Positions 13,591 to 25,874 of a DNA stretch of 64,000 nt are shown here, piece by piece. Each line of letters opens with the position of its first letter. Within the stretch, counting starts at the first letter, position 1. Position numbers and translations under genes: made by a program. The notes below the pieces were generated by a model that saw nothing but the letters and a program-made list of their open reading frames with translations, made no database searches and was not told the DNA's origin. The stretch is from Latrodectus hesperus (lineage: Eukaryota; Arthropoda; Arachnida; Araneae; Theridiidae): the NCBI GenBank assembly GCA_037975125.1, contig CM075856.1:6767078-6831077 (forward strand), given 5' to 3'.

Positions 13591-15059
13591 CTTAGTATTC
13601 TTTACATTCCTGCAGGTGATATTTAGCTTGACAGACGAAAAAGATTGAAAGCATGTTTGTGAGGGAAGGAAGATACTAAATGTTAGGTGTGGTAAAAATG
13701 AGTGACACTGAAATATTGACGTTATCTTTGATCGTATATTTTATTTTGAAACGTTAGATAATTAACGAGTGGGTTGTACGAAAACAGAAATGTTTTTCAC
13801 AATAAAAGTCTAAATCCTACTTTTTGAAATTTTTTTCAGATTTTAGATCTGGAATTTCATGTTTTATAAAGAGCTGAATTTTAGTGCTACTCACAATGTG
13901 TTTGTAATTTTATATGAAAACAAAATTTTTCATGTAGCATGCTATATAGTTATAACTGGAATCAGTTTTAAATTGAAAACTTGGAATCGAAATTGCTTAT
14001 GCATAATTCCTTATTTATCGATATTATTATTTTTTATGAATAATTCTTCTCTAATGTGTACTTAGTTCAGAGTTCCTTTAAAATGTCGCAAAAAATAATA
14101 ATGTTAAGTATTTGATAATGAAATTAATATTCTGGAACTCTAGAAATATAAATTAAGTGATTAAACATATGAAATGGCAAAACAAGGTTCATAATTCTGT
14201 CATAAGTAAAGCTATTAATATTATATATATACAATAATGTTTCTAAGGATTATGATTTTATTCCAAATTTTCGTTATGTTGGATTCTCAAATGCAGATTT
14301 GATTTGTTATTTTGATTTCTTTAACGAATTTCTTTCTACTTTTATTGAAGTAAAATGAAATATTGGAAACCAAAATAAAATAATGACGCAAGGCAATTCG
14401 CTCATTTTTTAATTATTAAATAGTTCTAGTTGCAATTTAATAAAAATTTTAATTTTTAGTATATTTTCAATAGTAATTGATAAAACTAAATTTATTCATC
14501 ATTTATGAAATTTTATTAAAATATGCTAATAAATTGATTTTATTGTCATATCATTTAGATTTATTAAATTTAACAATCCCAGCATATGGAATGCATTTTC
14601 ATCATTTTATTTTATTTTATTTTTGTGTAATTTCTTAGGTAGGAAATGTAAATCCTGTTTCATGAAAAAGGAATCAACAATCTTAACTTTATAATTGTTT
14701 TGAATTCTTATATTAATTCAAAGTAAAATATTCTATAATAGAAAATATTTTTATAGAATGTACCAAGTATACGTATTTTGGTAAATGAAACAAATAAAAT
14801 TTTTAGAAAACATTTTTTCCCATTCTTATAGAGTTCTTACTTTTCATCCTTTTTAAAGCTCTTTTTTACGCATATTCACTTACTAAAAATAACTCTATTT
14901 TTCGGAAAAAAAGTCCCCGAGGATCTTAGGGGTTGAAGTTACGCATTTTATTACTTTACTTGAATGTCTAAATTGGCAAAATAAACGCTCTGGAGAATGA
15001 ATGTAAGCGTTAATGGGTAGCGAAATTAATTTAAGGAATACAGAGTTTAAATTCGATAT
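13591..15059. other. A+T-rich DNA, no gene seen
   Basis: The open frame at 13859-14065 has no family resemblance and A+T-driven composition. Confidence 0.6.
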
Positions 15060-15071
15060 AAAATAATTCAT

Positions 15072-15367
15072 ATGTTGTTGTTGTTGTCATGTGCCAGCTA
15101 GGCTGGCAATATGGGGTGCACAGCTCCAATTTTTTTTCTTTTTTTTTTGAAACTGAACCATATTTTGGTGTGAAGTCCGACTTCTTCAGTACACACATGC
15201 CATAGGGACCCGTTTATAGGGTAGGCAGCCATTTACAACACATTCATACACAAAAAGGACAAAGACAGGATATATAGAGATAGTACATCCATGCCCGAAC
15301 TGGGATTCGAACCCTGGACCTCCCTATCCGTAGTGAGGGACTCGGACCACTAGACAGGGTGGGGGAC
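15072..15367 (-). repeat. SINE with (CAA)n tail, full copy
   Basis: The copy is flanked by a 12-bp target-site duplication, aaaataattcat, at 15060-15071 and 15368-15379. On the minus strand it starts with a tRNA-like head (A box near ctgtctagtggtccga, B box ggttcgaatccc). It runs about 200 bp through a body, passes a small hairpin (gccagcctagctggc) and ends in (CAA)n just before the duplication. It belongs to a different family from the one at 5976-6358. Confidence 0.88.
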
Positions 15368-15436
15368 AAAATAATTCATGCAATACGCTTAAATGTAACT
15401 GCATTACTTCTTGGAAATCCACTCAAGTTAAGAATG

Positions 15437-15438
<2 letters not shown>

Positions 15439-15524
<86 letters not shown>
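15439..15524. repeat. (TA)n microsatellite
   Basis: About 86 bp of TA dinucleotides. Confidence 0.97.
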
Positions 15525-15527
<3 letters not shown>

Positions 15528-17221
15528 TAACATCTTTTTTAACTTATCCTATTTAAAATAATAGCTAGAACTTACAAAACAAAGATACTTTTTTATATAT
15601 TTCGTTCAGATTTAGTTTTGATTCAATGAACTAATTCAAATAAACTTTGAACAGTTTTTATTATTATAAACGGGAACTTTAAATGTATATAAAAATGATA
15701 TATTAATAACTATTGAATGCATTACTTTTAATAATCATTGAAATTTTTTTTGTTGATTATTCTTGAAATTATTTTAATCTTTTTTTTATTGTTGATTATT
15801 CTTTAAAATATTTTAATCTATTTCTAAATTAGATTAAGATTTTCTTGTTTTAAAATGCTGAAAATTGGTCTATTTTCAAACATATTTCAATTTTAATGTA
15901 ATACATGTTGTCATTTACTAAATAAAAAATGTGTAATTTTCATTAACTTATGAGAAATTTTATAAAAAAAAGACCATACATTTCTGATAATTTTAATGAA
16001 ATCTCTCTTATACTTCTAAAAATATAATAATATTTTATAATATAAAGATAAAAGGAATTAAATATTTATATTTATTTATTGGCAATAATTAAACTCACAA
16101 AGAAATAATATAAAAATATACTTATGTAAATATATTATTATTTCTGCATATAAATAAAATATTTAATGCATTTTATTATTACAAAATATGTTCTAAACGT
16201 AGAAAAATACTGAATAAATTCTAAAAAATATTTTTGATATATAAATAAAATTTACTATAAACCAAAATAAATTTGAAAATTCAACTTTTCAGTGAGTTTT
16301 TTTAATACATTTTATTTTTATATAAATTATTTATTTATATTTACACTTAGAAAAACACAAAATTAACTATACCTGTCAAAAATGTGTGCTATCTTTAATT
16401 CAGGTATAATTATAAGGATTAAGATTTCGAACAAGGCGGCATGTAAATAAGAAGTTAATGTTAAATTTAATTACATTTTAAATAAACTTTTCTACTGAGT
16501 AAAAATTTTTATTTCTTATCGTCAGAATAATGATATAAGTTTTGAACATGAAATTTCTGTATTAATTAAGTAAGCATAGATTTCGCCAAAACAGCGATTT
16601 TGAAACAAATATAGTAAACCGAATGCATTATGAAATTATCTTCTATGTTAATGATTAATATGTAGTCATTTTCATTATTTAATGCTTCAAAAAACAATCT
16701 TAGTGCTTATTTCTAACTTTTGCTAGCAAAGGTTTCTGAAAATCTTGCTTTTAAGTTGTTGAACATCCCAAGGAAACTAATGAAAAACTCCATCCAGATA
16801 CAAGTTCCCAAGATTTAGACAGTGGAAAAGTCATGTATGTGTCTGCCTGCGTAGTTAAGGGGTTCTACTTTCTCTCTTCGAAGCATAAAACTATGCACTA
16901 TATGAAGGCAATGTTTGGGGTGAATATTAAAATGCCATACAGTCTTAAGCCACTAGGCTGTTTACTAAGCAAGATCAAATTAGTATTATATATTGTGATT
17001 TAGTATAGAAAGAAATGAAATATATAATTGATTTCTTCAAAATATAAGAAATAGATCCCAATTTTAAAATTAATTTATATAACATTAATAATAGAATTTG
17101 TAAAATCCTTATTTAGAACTCATTCCAGTTAAAATATATTCAAATCATAATTGATAATTACAGCTATAAGATATGACAAGAATATATAAAATGTATAAGT
17201 ATAAAAAAAGCAAGAGAAATA
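15525..17221. other. A+T-rich DNA, no gene seen
   Basis: A somewhat GC-richer patch at 16720-16960 was examined and could not be assigned. Confidence 0.55.
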
Positions 17222-17378
17222 AGTTTCTTCTTTCGGTTTAATTGTTCGTGAATTCGATTCCCAGCTCGAGCTTAGATGTTTGTAGTAGTTCGAAATCCTC
17301 TTTAAATTGTAGTTTCTGCTCCAATTAGCTCCCGTGTGCAAAAAGTGACCGTAGAGCAATCAATCCACCACCACAAAC
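17222..17378 (+). repeat. SINE, 5'-truncated
   Basis: This is a plus-strand copy of the family seen inverted at 34126-34301 and 47975-48149. The B-box region (gtgaattcgattccc), the tgtttgtagtagttcg stretch and the ctaattag/ctcccgtgtgcaaaaa stretch all align in order. The A-box half is missing or eroded. Confidence 0.65.
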
Positions 17379-20300
17379 AAAAGCCTTTTTGCTTAAAATA
17401 TTTGTGCATGTGTATGTGTAAACCAAATTTGATAACAATTTCATAATTGATATGCAATAATTTTTTTTGTAACAGATCAATAATTTTTTTTATCTAATTC
17501 AAAATGCCGAATGATTTAATCAGTAATCAAAAGTAATTCCCCGTTTGATATAAAATAATTAAAATATCTGCTCACACGAATCAGCAGTTTATAAACTATT
17601 ATTTCTTTCCAAATTAGTTTAAAATTCTGGAAACATAAAGTGGTCGATGAAATCAAAAATGCAGCAAAAGTATTAAAAACATCCATTTATCAAGCTGGTG
17701 ATTTCAAAGAAAGGTTTTTGTTTCATTATTTCATAATGGGACAGTTACCAGAATAATCAGAACAATCTTCTAATTCGAAACGAGCATTTATACATCATAT
17801 AATCTTAATCAAGTGTGGAAATCCAACAACTTTTTTCCCAATATTCCCTATTTTCTCTTGCGTTTCAACTTTATTTATTTATTTTATTATTTTTTTGCCC
17901 TTTTTAAAAATTAGTAAGTCTCTTTCGAATCCTACTTATCGGCTAATTGTATTGATTTATCCATGTAGAAAGTAGTTTCCTGTTATTTGAATGCTCCATT
18001 GTCCATAAAATAAAGGAAAGCGACGTCTTTTTATAAAGCCTACCTAGATTCTCTTCTTTATTAAAACAAAACACGTCTCCTCTTCTGATAGTATGTATGA
18101 GAATATTTTTCACCCCTCAATTATAATGGAATATGCTCTGCGAAGCGAGTAGTACAGTTGACAATGTGCAATGACCCATAGTAAGGACCACTTGGACAGC
18201 GAATATTGTACGTGTCAAATTTTTTAAGTTGATGTGAAAAATAATTACCCTTCAATTTTTAAAGTTAGTTTTATCGCACATATTTATAGCAACATAAGGA
18301 TTTCTTCAAAAATGTAATTTTAGCCATTAAGTGCTAAAATTATAATTTTGTTTAAACATTTGTAACATATATTCCTCAAATTTGTAATTTTGTGTTTCAT
18401 TTGGAGAAGCATTATACTGGTCTCTTGAATAGATCATCATGTTGAAATCGGAATCATGACAGGCCACACATTTCTTGGAACGTCATTTTGGAGCAACCTT
18501 TCCGTTTGCTAGATTATCTCTTTCATTCTTTCTTATTTGTTTAATATATGGGCTTTAAGAATAAATCACTTTTGCTGTGTTTCTGCAGCTTTAGTTATCG
18601 ATTCCGGCATTATCCTTAATTTATGGAAATGTGTGTGTTTTGTGTGTGTGAGTGTATTTTATTATAAATTAAAAATAATCTCATATTTTTTTAAAAATCT
18701 TGTTAAAGTAATTTTTTTACAGAATTTTAAAATCTCATTCGCTTTATTTAATCTTCTTACAATCTAAGAAGAATAAATGAAGAATGGTTTAGAGAAATTC
18801 TTACCTGTGAGCTTTATTTTTTCCACAAGATTCCATAAATCACTAGATTTGAAATTATCTACCCTACTAATTATTTATTTCAAATTAAAATAACTATAAA
18901 ATAAGAATAAATTATAAAACTGAAAATAGCAATGGATTAAAATACAATAAAATTAATCAAAACAGTATAATTGTGTGTCAACGATTTTCATTTATTGCTG
19001 TTTTAAACTCTGGGCAGTGTATCCCAGTAACCTCTTATTTAAATATTCTGTGGTATGAATATAAAACACTTTTTTACGCTTTCTTCCTCGCTCATTTGAA
19101 TGCAGACTGCATCTCATTATTTTACTACGAAATTTATCAATGAAACCGGAATATATTTCCGAGTCTGTGTTTATCTTTTTTAGAAAACTTTATGCATGCT
19201 CAAACCATTACGATTTATTATGCAATGTTTTGTTTGACTTCCTTCATCATTGTTGAAGACACGTGACGATATGCATAACCAGTGTTTCAGAGTGAATACA
19301 TAATTTATTCCTCTCTTTAAGGAAATGACTTACTGCCATGTATCAGGTGATAGTACAGGTTCACTGATATTTAACCCTCAGTAAAAACCATTAATAAATG
19401 TCTCATTTACAAGGAATAATTATGATAAATGGCTTTATTAATATTTCTTACCGTATTATAGCAACGGTTTTTCTTTATAAATTCTTATTTCTTTTTGCCG
19501 ATGTGTGCGCTGTTCATAACATTTATAAATATGTATTTTCATTACTTTTGTTATAATGAAAACTGTTTCAGTAATTTGATTTACAACGATGCAATAAATA
19601 ATATTATTAAATGCTGAGTCACACATATACATTGGGTTTCTTAAATGCAAAATTGAAGAACAGTATCTGAAAACATTAGTATTGCATTTGTGCTCATGTG
19701 CATCGTTAAAAACAATAAATTTTCTTTGAAAAATGAATATTTTTTATGTAAGTATGATTTATTAAAGTGTGAATAAATTACAAACTTCTTATGAGTAAAA
19801 AATAAAAAAAATTATTTATTATTTAAAAAAACATTTTTTATTAAAATTTACTAGTGCTTATGTTTGCAAAAACCAAATATTGATGTGTGTGTGTGAATGC
19901 CTTTTTAAAGAGTTTATATCCAATATAATTTTATCAAATGATTCACTGTAGGAAATATCCATGTTTTTTTACTCTGATTATTTAAGTTTTGTTTCAAATA
20001 TTTAAATAATAAGAGTAGAAGGTATGTTTATTTCATTTATCAACATTCAACTGATAAAACTGGTAAGTAAATATTTTTCTCAAAGTTTATTTAAAACACT
20101 TAACTATCTATTAATTACTTAAACATTATCAATTATTATCTGCCTACATCTGCTTTACATAATTGTCTTCATTTTATTTTTTAAAGAAAAATTTAAAGTT
20201 AAAAATAATGATTATAGTTTGAAGATGTTTCATGCAAGTAGAAAATTTAATGTAAAATAGTTTTCGTACATTAAATTTAAAAATACGAAAATCTAATCAC

Positions 20301-22950
20301 CAATTTAGGAAATTAATATCTATAGCCACTACGAAAGATGATGGTAATTTTAAATTATACTATCTTCAGTTTGTTTTAAATGTGTTTTTTTTACAAATGC
20401 CACTGATTTTGAATTGGGTAAAAAATAATATTTGACAAAAATTAATTAATTTTTTTAAATAAAATAGCTTATAAATTATAATAGTTCAAACGATACGATG
20501 TGTTGAACAATATAAATTGTTGAATGTAACACAATAGAAGCTTTTTTCATAAATTGAGATAATGTTAGATGTAATTTGTTGTAACGTATCGTCAAATATA
20601 GAATGTGATTTATTGTTATTTATTATGTGCGTCAAATATAGACTAGTAGAGTCACTTCAGTTTTATGTTGAATTTGTTAAATATTCCCTGGCATTTGAAC
20701 AACATGATTACTGTGAGTTTTTATTAGAAAAATGTAGTTAGATACAAAAATGTGTTATTATATCTTGAAGAAAAAATTTCATATACTAAATACATTTTGA
20801 AAAGGAAAAGATTTCAAAATATCATTATAAAACTGAGTATAATATTCTTATAGTTTAATTAGTGAAACTGAACAATTAACATCTAAAAAATTCAAGGCAG
20901 TTTTGAAAATGTTTATTCATCAATTTATGTCAAAGTATAATATATAAGCAACTATTTTGTTTCGAACTTTTGCCCCTTACGTTCTTTAATATATTATATA
21001 GTGCAATAGTTTTGAGCCTAACAAATTTATATAATTCATCAGTTGATACGCAGGGGAAAATAATAAGATCATTAATGTTTTGTAGTGTGAAACTCATGCA
21101 TATCGTTTCTTAATATTTTTCAAAATGCTTATTATTGCAATTTTCTCTAGAATTTTTTGGTGTTTAAAGTGTATGTTATTTCTTCAAAACCATTCAAGTT
21201 TAATGCAAAATAATATTTAAGGTAATTAAATTTATTATATTATATTAAATTCAGAAATATGCTTAAGTTTTGAAATGGTTTAGGTAAAAATTAATCTAAA
21301 ATATATTTTTTAGCAAAAAGAGCATTTGTTCACTCTTTTAAATGGTAACTATTTTAAGAATCCAATTAGCATTTAAGTTGCAGGTAAGACTAACTAATTT
21401 TTCTGATGTTTAAAATATCTAAATCAATAAACGTAAATTAAATGTGACTGCCTTCAATAGAACTAAGTAATACTGGGTGCTTATTTCATTCCTTAATTCA
21501 TGCAAATAATTACTACAGTTGATTTTTATAAGTATATCTTGCTGCTCACAATTATATAAACAATAAGTTGTTAAAATTTACAAGTTTATTACTATACACT
21601 CATACTGCATTAAATACTTTGAAACAAAACAAATGCAATTATTCAAGTTTCATTTTTCCAGTTCATGATAAGAAAATTCGCAAATCTTTGTCTTAGTAAA
21701 TTCGAAATTTTGTGTCATATAGATATACTATTAATTTATTATTTTTATTAGCATATTATAATGAATTTGAAGACCATTTTATAGTAATTTATTAGACTGA
21801 TGTATTAATAAAAAATATTTTTTGAATGATTCGAGCAACAAAATTTTAAAAAGAAACAATGTATTATTAATGAGATTAATATTAGTAATTAATTAAATTA
21901 TCAAAATTGTTGAAATCAATATATTAAAATACCCATTCTTAATTAGTGTAATTGTATATTTCATATACACGCAATAAACTAAAAAATTACGGTAATGGAT
22001 GTAAAGTTAAGTTTTTAATGGTGAAAATAAGACTTCTTGATGTCTTTAGTAAATCTACTGTAGAAGTATGCATTCACATACTGTCAAATAGTGTTATAGT
22101 TTAAAATTACATTAGATACTATAGATTTTATTGATAACTTGAATGTATATATATATTTGTATTGCCGTCACAGAATATTCAATGGCAATTAATAAATCGC
22201 ATATTTGACAGTTAATTTTGTTTTAAATGTAAATTTTTAAAAACATTTTTTAAGTGACAAGAGACCAATTGCAAAGAAACATATTTAGAAATTAAATGAT
22301 TAAAACTGAATAAATCTTTTTTTATATCAAGGATAGAGAATATTGTTAGTCATTTTTAATGAAAAACAATTTTTATCATCCATTATGCATAATATTGTAA
22401 AGATATTTTAATAAATAAACTGAAATATTTTATTTAAAATAGTATGGGAATATTTGAACATTATTTATTTAATAATAAGAAAAATGCATGGAAGTAATGT
22501 TCCTTACTGGTTGGTCTATAATTGAAAAATAAAGAAATAACCACTTACATTTTCTTGCATTATCGAAAATGAATAATTTATTAGAATTTCATGGATCAGT
22601 GGAGGAATTTGTCTCTCACAAGCTATTCATTTAATTACACAAGAAAATGTATAAAATAAATAAATCTTTGTCACATTAAAATCCTTCAAATCTAAATTGC
22701 TGTCTCATTGACACAAATTTAAAAATACCCTATCTCGAATTAGATATTTTAAGTTAATGCTACTTTTAATGCCAACGTATTTAAAAATACCAGGATATTT
22801 ATTTAAAAATATTATTTTGTATTTACTATACACTACGCAAGTAATACTTGCCGACATTTGAATTTTACATTTTACACATAGAAATATATGATAAAGAAAC
22901 TTCTTTAACTGTCTATCAGAAACCACCGATTCATTTAATTTATTAATAAT
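17379..22950. other. Long A+T-rich stretch, no gene assigned
   Basis: More than 5 kb without a recognisable coding region, transposon or RNA gene. A minus-strand segment at 18805-18866 is flanked by AG and a strong GTAAG donor and is open, but it is too short to distinguish from chance. A GC-richer patch at 18070-18220 is unassigned. Confidence 0.55.
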
Positions 22951-22954
22951 AAGG

Positions 22955-24540
22955 TTTTTTGAAGAAACTGCATATTTTTAAAAATAAACTGTTTTTCTCA
23001 TGACTATTCTGTTTTTCATAGCAAAACGTACCAGGATGAACATGAGTAGAATATGTTTAAGAAAACCATCAGATTGAAGCATATTTAAGAAAAGGTAAAC
23101 TTATTAATAGAGTGAATTTTTCTCGGAAAATTGTGTATTTTAAAAAATAAACCATGTTTTGCTCATAACCATGCTGAATGCTTTTCATAATGCAGCATTA
23201 CAGGATGGACATGGGTAGACTATGTTTAAGTAACTCAACAGATTGAAGCAAATTTAAGAAAAGGTAAGCTTATTAACAGAAAGAATTTTCTTTGAAAAAA
23301 TTGAGTAGTTTAAAAAATAAACTCTATTAGGCTACCTTCAAGTATGTTATATCATAGAAAACATATTCGATATGTACCTTCGAATATGTTTTCTATGATA
23401 TAACATACTTGAAGGTTTTCGGCTTAATATGTTAATGCACAAATCATCAGATTGAAACACTTATACTAAAAGGTAAGCTTATATATAATGTTTTTTATTT
23501 AGAAAAAAATCTTATAATTGTAAATTAATATTTGCTTGCCGAACCCTTTTGAAGATATTTTAATGATCAATTTGATATTAGTGAAAATATTACAATTTTA
23601 ATTGAAAACTTGAGAATTTATATAAAAAAAACAGACAAATTTTCTGTACATGAATATCACTGGAAATAATTTTTTTAATTAATGCTTAGCATGATTTAGT
23701 TTTGGAAAATTTCAGAAACTGATAACCAATCATTATTATCTAATAACTCATCTCTATATATTTTATATTTTAAAAATTATCATTCGTTTTACTTATGGCT
23801 TTTGTTTGTGTTTTCCCTTATAAAACCTACTCGAGGGAGAGTAAAATGGGTTTACTCAAATCTTTATATTAAAACACTTCAAAAATAGGAAAGCTGGTAC
23901 AAAACTTATTAGTTTAATTTCATAACTCAGTGTTTCACTTTTATAATAAATTATTTGTTTGGTGAAGATTTTCGGGAAATATGACGTAATTAATATTAAA
24001 CAAAATATTAATTGTAACTTTAGCTAAGAGCTTTGGATTTATTTTAAAAATAAAATATGTTTTGTGCAGGAATTTCATTAAAAGACACATACATCATAAA
24101 TATTTCATATATTTTAGAATGTGAAAAATTCACAACTGTAGTGTGTAACTGGTTTAACAGGAACAAAGAAATAAGTTCCTTAAATAGCTCAAAATATTTT
24201 ATTACAATTTAAGGTACAATTTGAGCACAACACAGATACTACAAATAAAACAAAATTACATCTAAAACAGTTAAAGTTGAAGGAAATAGGGTAAACATGA
24301 GAGTCATATGTCTCATTCCTCCGGTTGTTGGAGAGGGACTCTCCTCCCCGTTGACGCTACAGACAGAGGGTGCTACACAACTAATTATTCAGTTGTATGC
24401 ATTTTGTATTTTAAAAGCAAACACTTCTTTTGTGCTGATGACCATTGCGAATGTTTACAATTATGTAACTTATCGTGATGATCACGGGTAAAATATTTAC
24501 ACAAATCATCAGATTGAAACACGAGAAAAAGGTAAGCGAG
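22955..24540 (+). repeat. Small tandem array, four copies
   Basis: A block of roughly 140-170 bp recurs with anchors (cagattgaa) at 23070, 23239, 23448 and 24510. Each copy ends in an AAAAG-GTAAR sequence that matches a splice donor on the plus strand (junctions after 23094, 23263, 23472 and 24531). The first two copies also have pyrimidine-rich AG acceptor-like sequences (AG at 23020-23021 and 23194-23195), enclosing 68-73 nt. The enclosed blocks have stops in every full-length frame, so if they are exons they are non-coding. The third copy carries the perfect hairpin listed separately. Outside this, 23870-23970 resembles 24515-24600, hinting at a longer duplicated unit. Confidence 0.65.
23334..23416. 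repeat. Perfect 37-bp inverted repeat
   Basis: Arms 23334-23370 and 23380-23416 are exact reverse complements across 37 bp with a 9-nt loop. It lies within the third copy of the tandem array, where the first two copies have ordinary sequence. Exact pairing implies recent origin (template switching), maintained pairing, or an assembly artefact. Confidence 0.93.
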
Positions 24541-24544
24541 TATA

Positions 24545-25560
24545 ATAGTTATTAGTTTAATTTTCTTACTCACACACAATGCTTCATATTTATAATAAAA
24601 TATTTATTTTCTGTGCATATTTTATAAATGTGACCACAATTATTAAATGAATAAAATCTTATATCTTATTAGAATTTTATTTAAAAATACTTGGGTTTTT
24701 TTTTTTTTTTTTTTTTTTTTGAAAGATAAATGAAGGTTTCTGAATGAATTTCACTATAATACTTTTTAGTTATTTATATTTAACATGTTTTAGTATTTGA
24801 AACATTTAGAAATTAATAGTTAACCATGAACGAAAATTTCAATTGACTATAAATATTTTATAGGAAAATTTTGCTATTTTCTTGAAAATCAATTTATTCA
24901 ACTTCTGGTAAGCACAGACTTTTGGTTTAATAGTAATTGAGAAAAAATAAATAACTGAAGCTCAAATTAAGCAAATTTTTACTTTTACTGTAAATCTAAA
25001 TTTGATTATAACATTTTAAACGTTTTAAAATAAAATGCGTTGCTTTAAAATGTTATCAAAATTACTTCTTTTAAAATTTTTTTTTTCGAGTTATACGATT
25101 TAATTATTTATTAGACGATGATTGGTAAAAATTATGAGAATTTGCTTACTTTTAAAGTTAAAGATTTTTAAGTACACTCTATTTTTCCAACTTTAATTAT
25201 TTTTCTAATATGTAATAAATTGTTATTATAATATTATTTAAAAATGTAGACAACTTACCAAATGAAACTGTCATAACCGGAAATATTATTGGGAACCAAG
25301 TGTACGAAATCGGCAGTTACTTGTCAAAATTTTAAGTAATTTACTTATCTCATTCATTTGGTATTTTTCTTTGCTTCTTTTTGTTCTCTAGAATATAAAA
25401 TTATTCAATGAATTTTAATTTCATATTGTTAAACTCTAAAATCAACCTTTATAATTTGGTGATATGTCCAGTTACGGCTAATGGTAATGGCTATTCAGAT
25501 ATTTCATTTTGTGAGCTTGGAAAATATAATTGCTTATTTGGCTGATAAAATAAAATTCAT
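24545..25560. other. A+T-rich DNA with a poly-T run
   Basis: A run of about 25 T lies near 24697-24720. No gene seen. Confidence 0.6.
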
Positions 25561-25562
25561 CC

Positions 25563-25870
25563 TGTGTTGTTGTTGTTGTTGTTACTTATCCTCCATGTCT
25601 GACGGAGTCAGACTAGATCCACGAGTTCGTTGACTGTAAGGAAGTCGAAGACTAAAAGAGGATTGCTAAAGAGATCCTCCCTAGAGAGACCCATGCAATC
25701 CAAAAGATGCTCAGGAGAAGCCTGATGATTTTGGCACTTGGTGCAGGTGACGAAAGTTTTCCTGCCCTCGTTGAAAGTGAGGCACTTAATATGACCGCTC
25801 GTTCGTTGATTCATCCTGTACCGCATGTTACAGAAATACTGAAATTCTTCATACATTTTGTATTACTTTT
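25563..25870 (-). mobile_element. LINE 3' end, 5'-truncated
   Basis: On the minus strand, about 83 codons (25856-25608) stay open to a TGA. They include a Cys-containing motif, CTKCQNHQASPEHLLDC, and an ending of the type PLLVFDFLTVNELVDLV. This arrangement is typical of the C-terminal tail, after the RNase H region, of non-LTR retrotransposon ORF2 proteins that are common in spider genomes. A short 3' UTR follows, with a hairpin (gtctgactccgtcagac) and an (AAC)n tail at 25563-25580. The structure is that of a copy truncated at its 5' end during target-primed reverse transcription. The clade assignment is from memory of such sequences. Confidence 0.72.
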
Positions 25871-25874
25871 GCGT

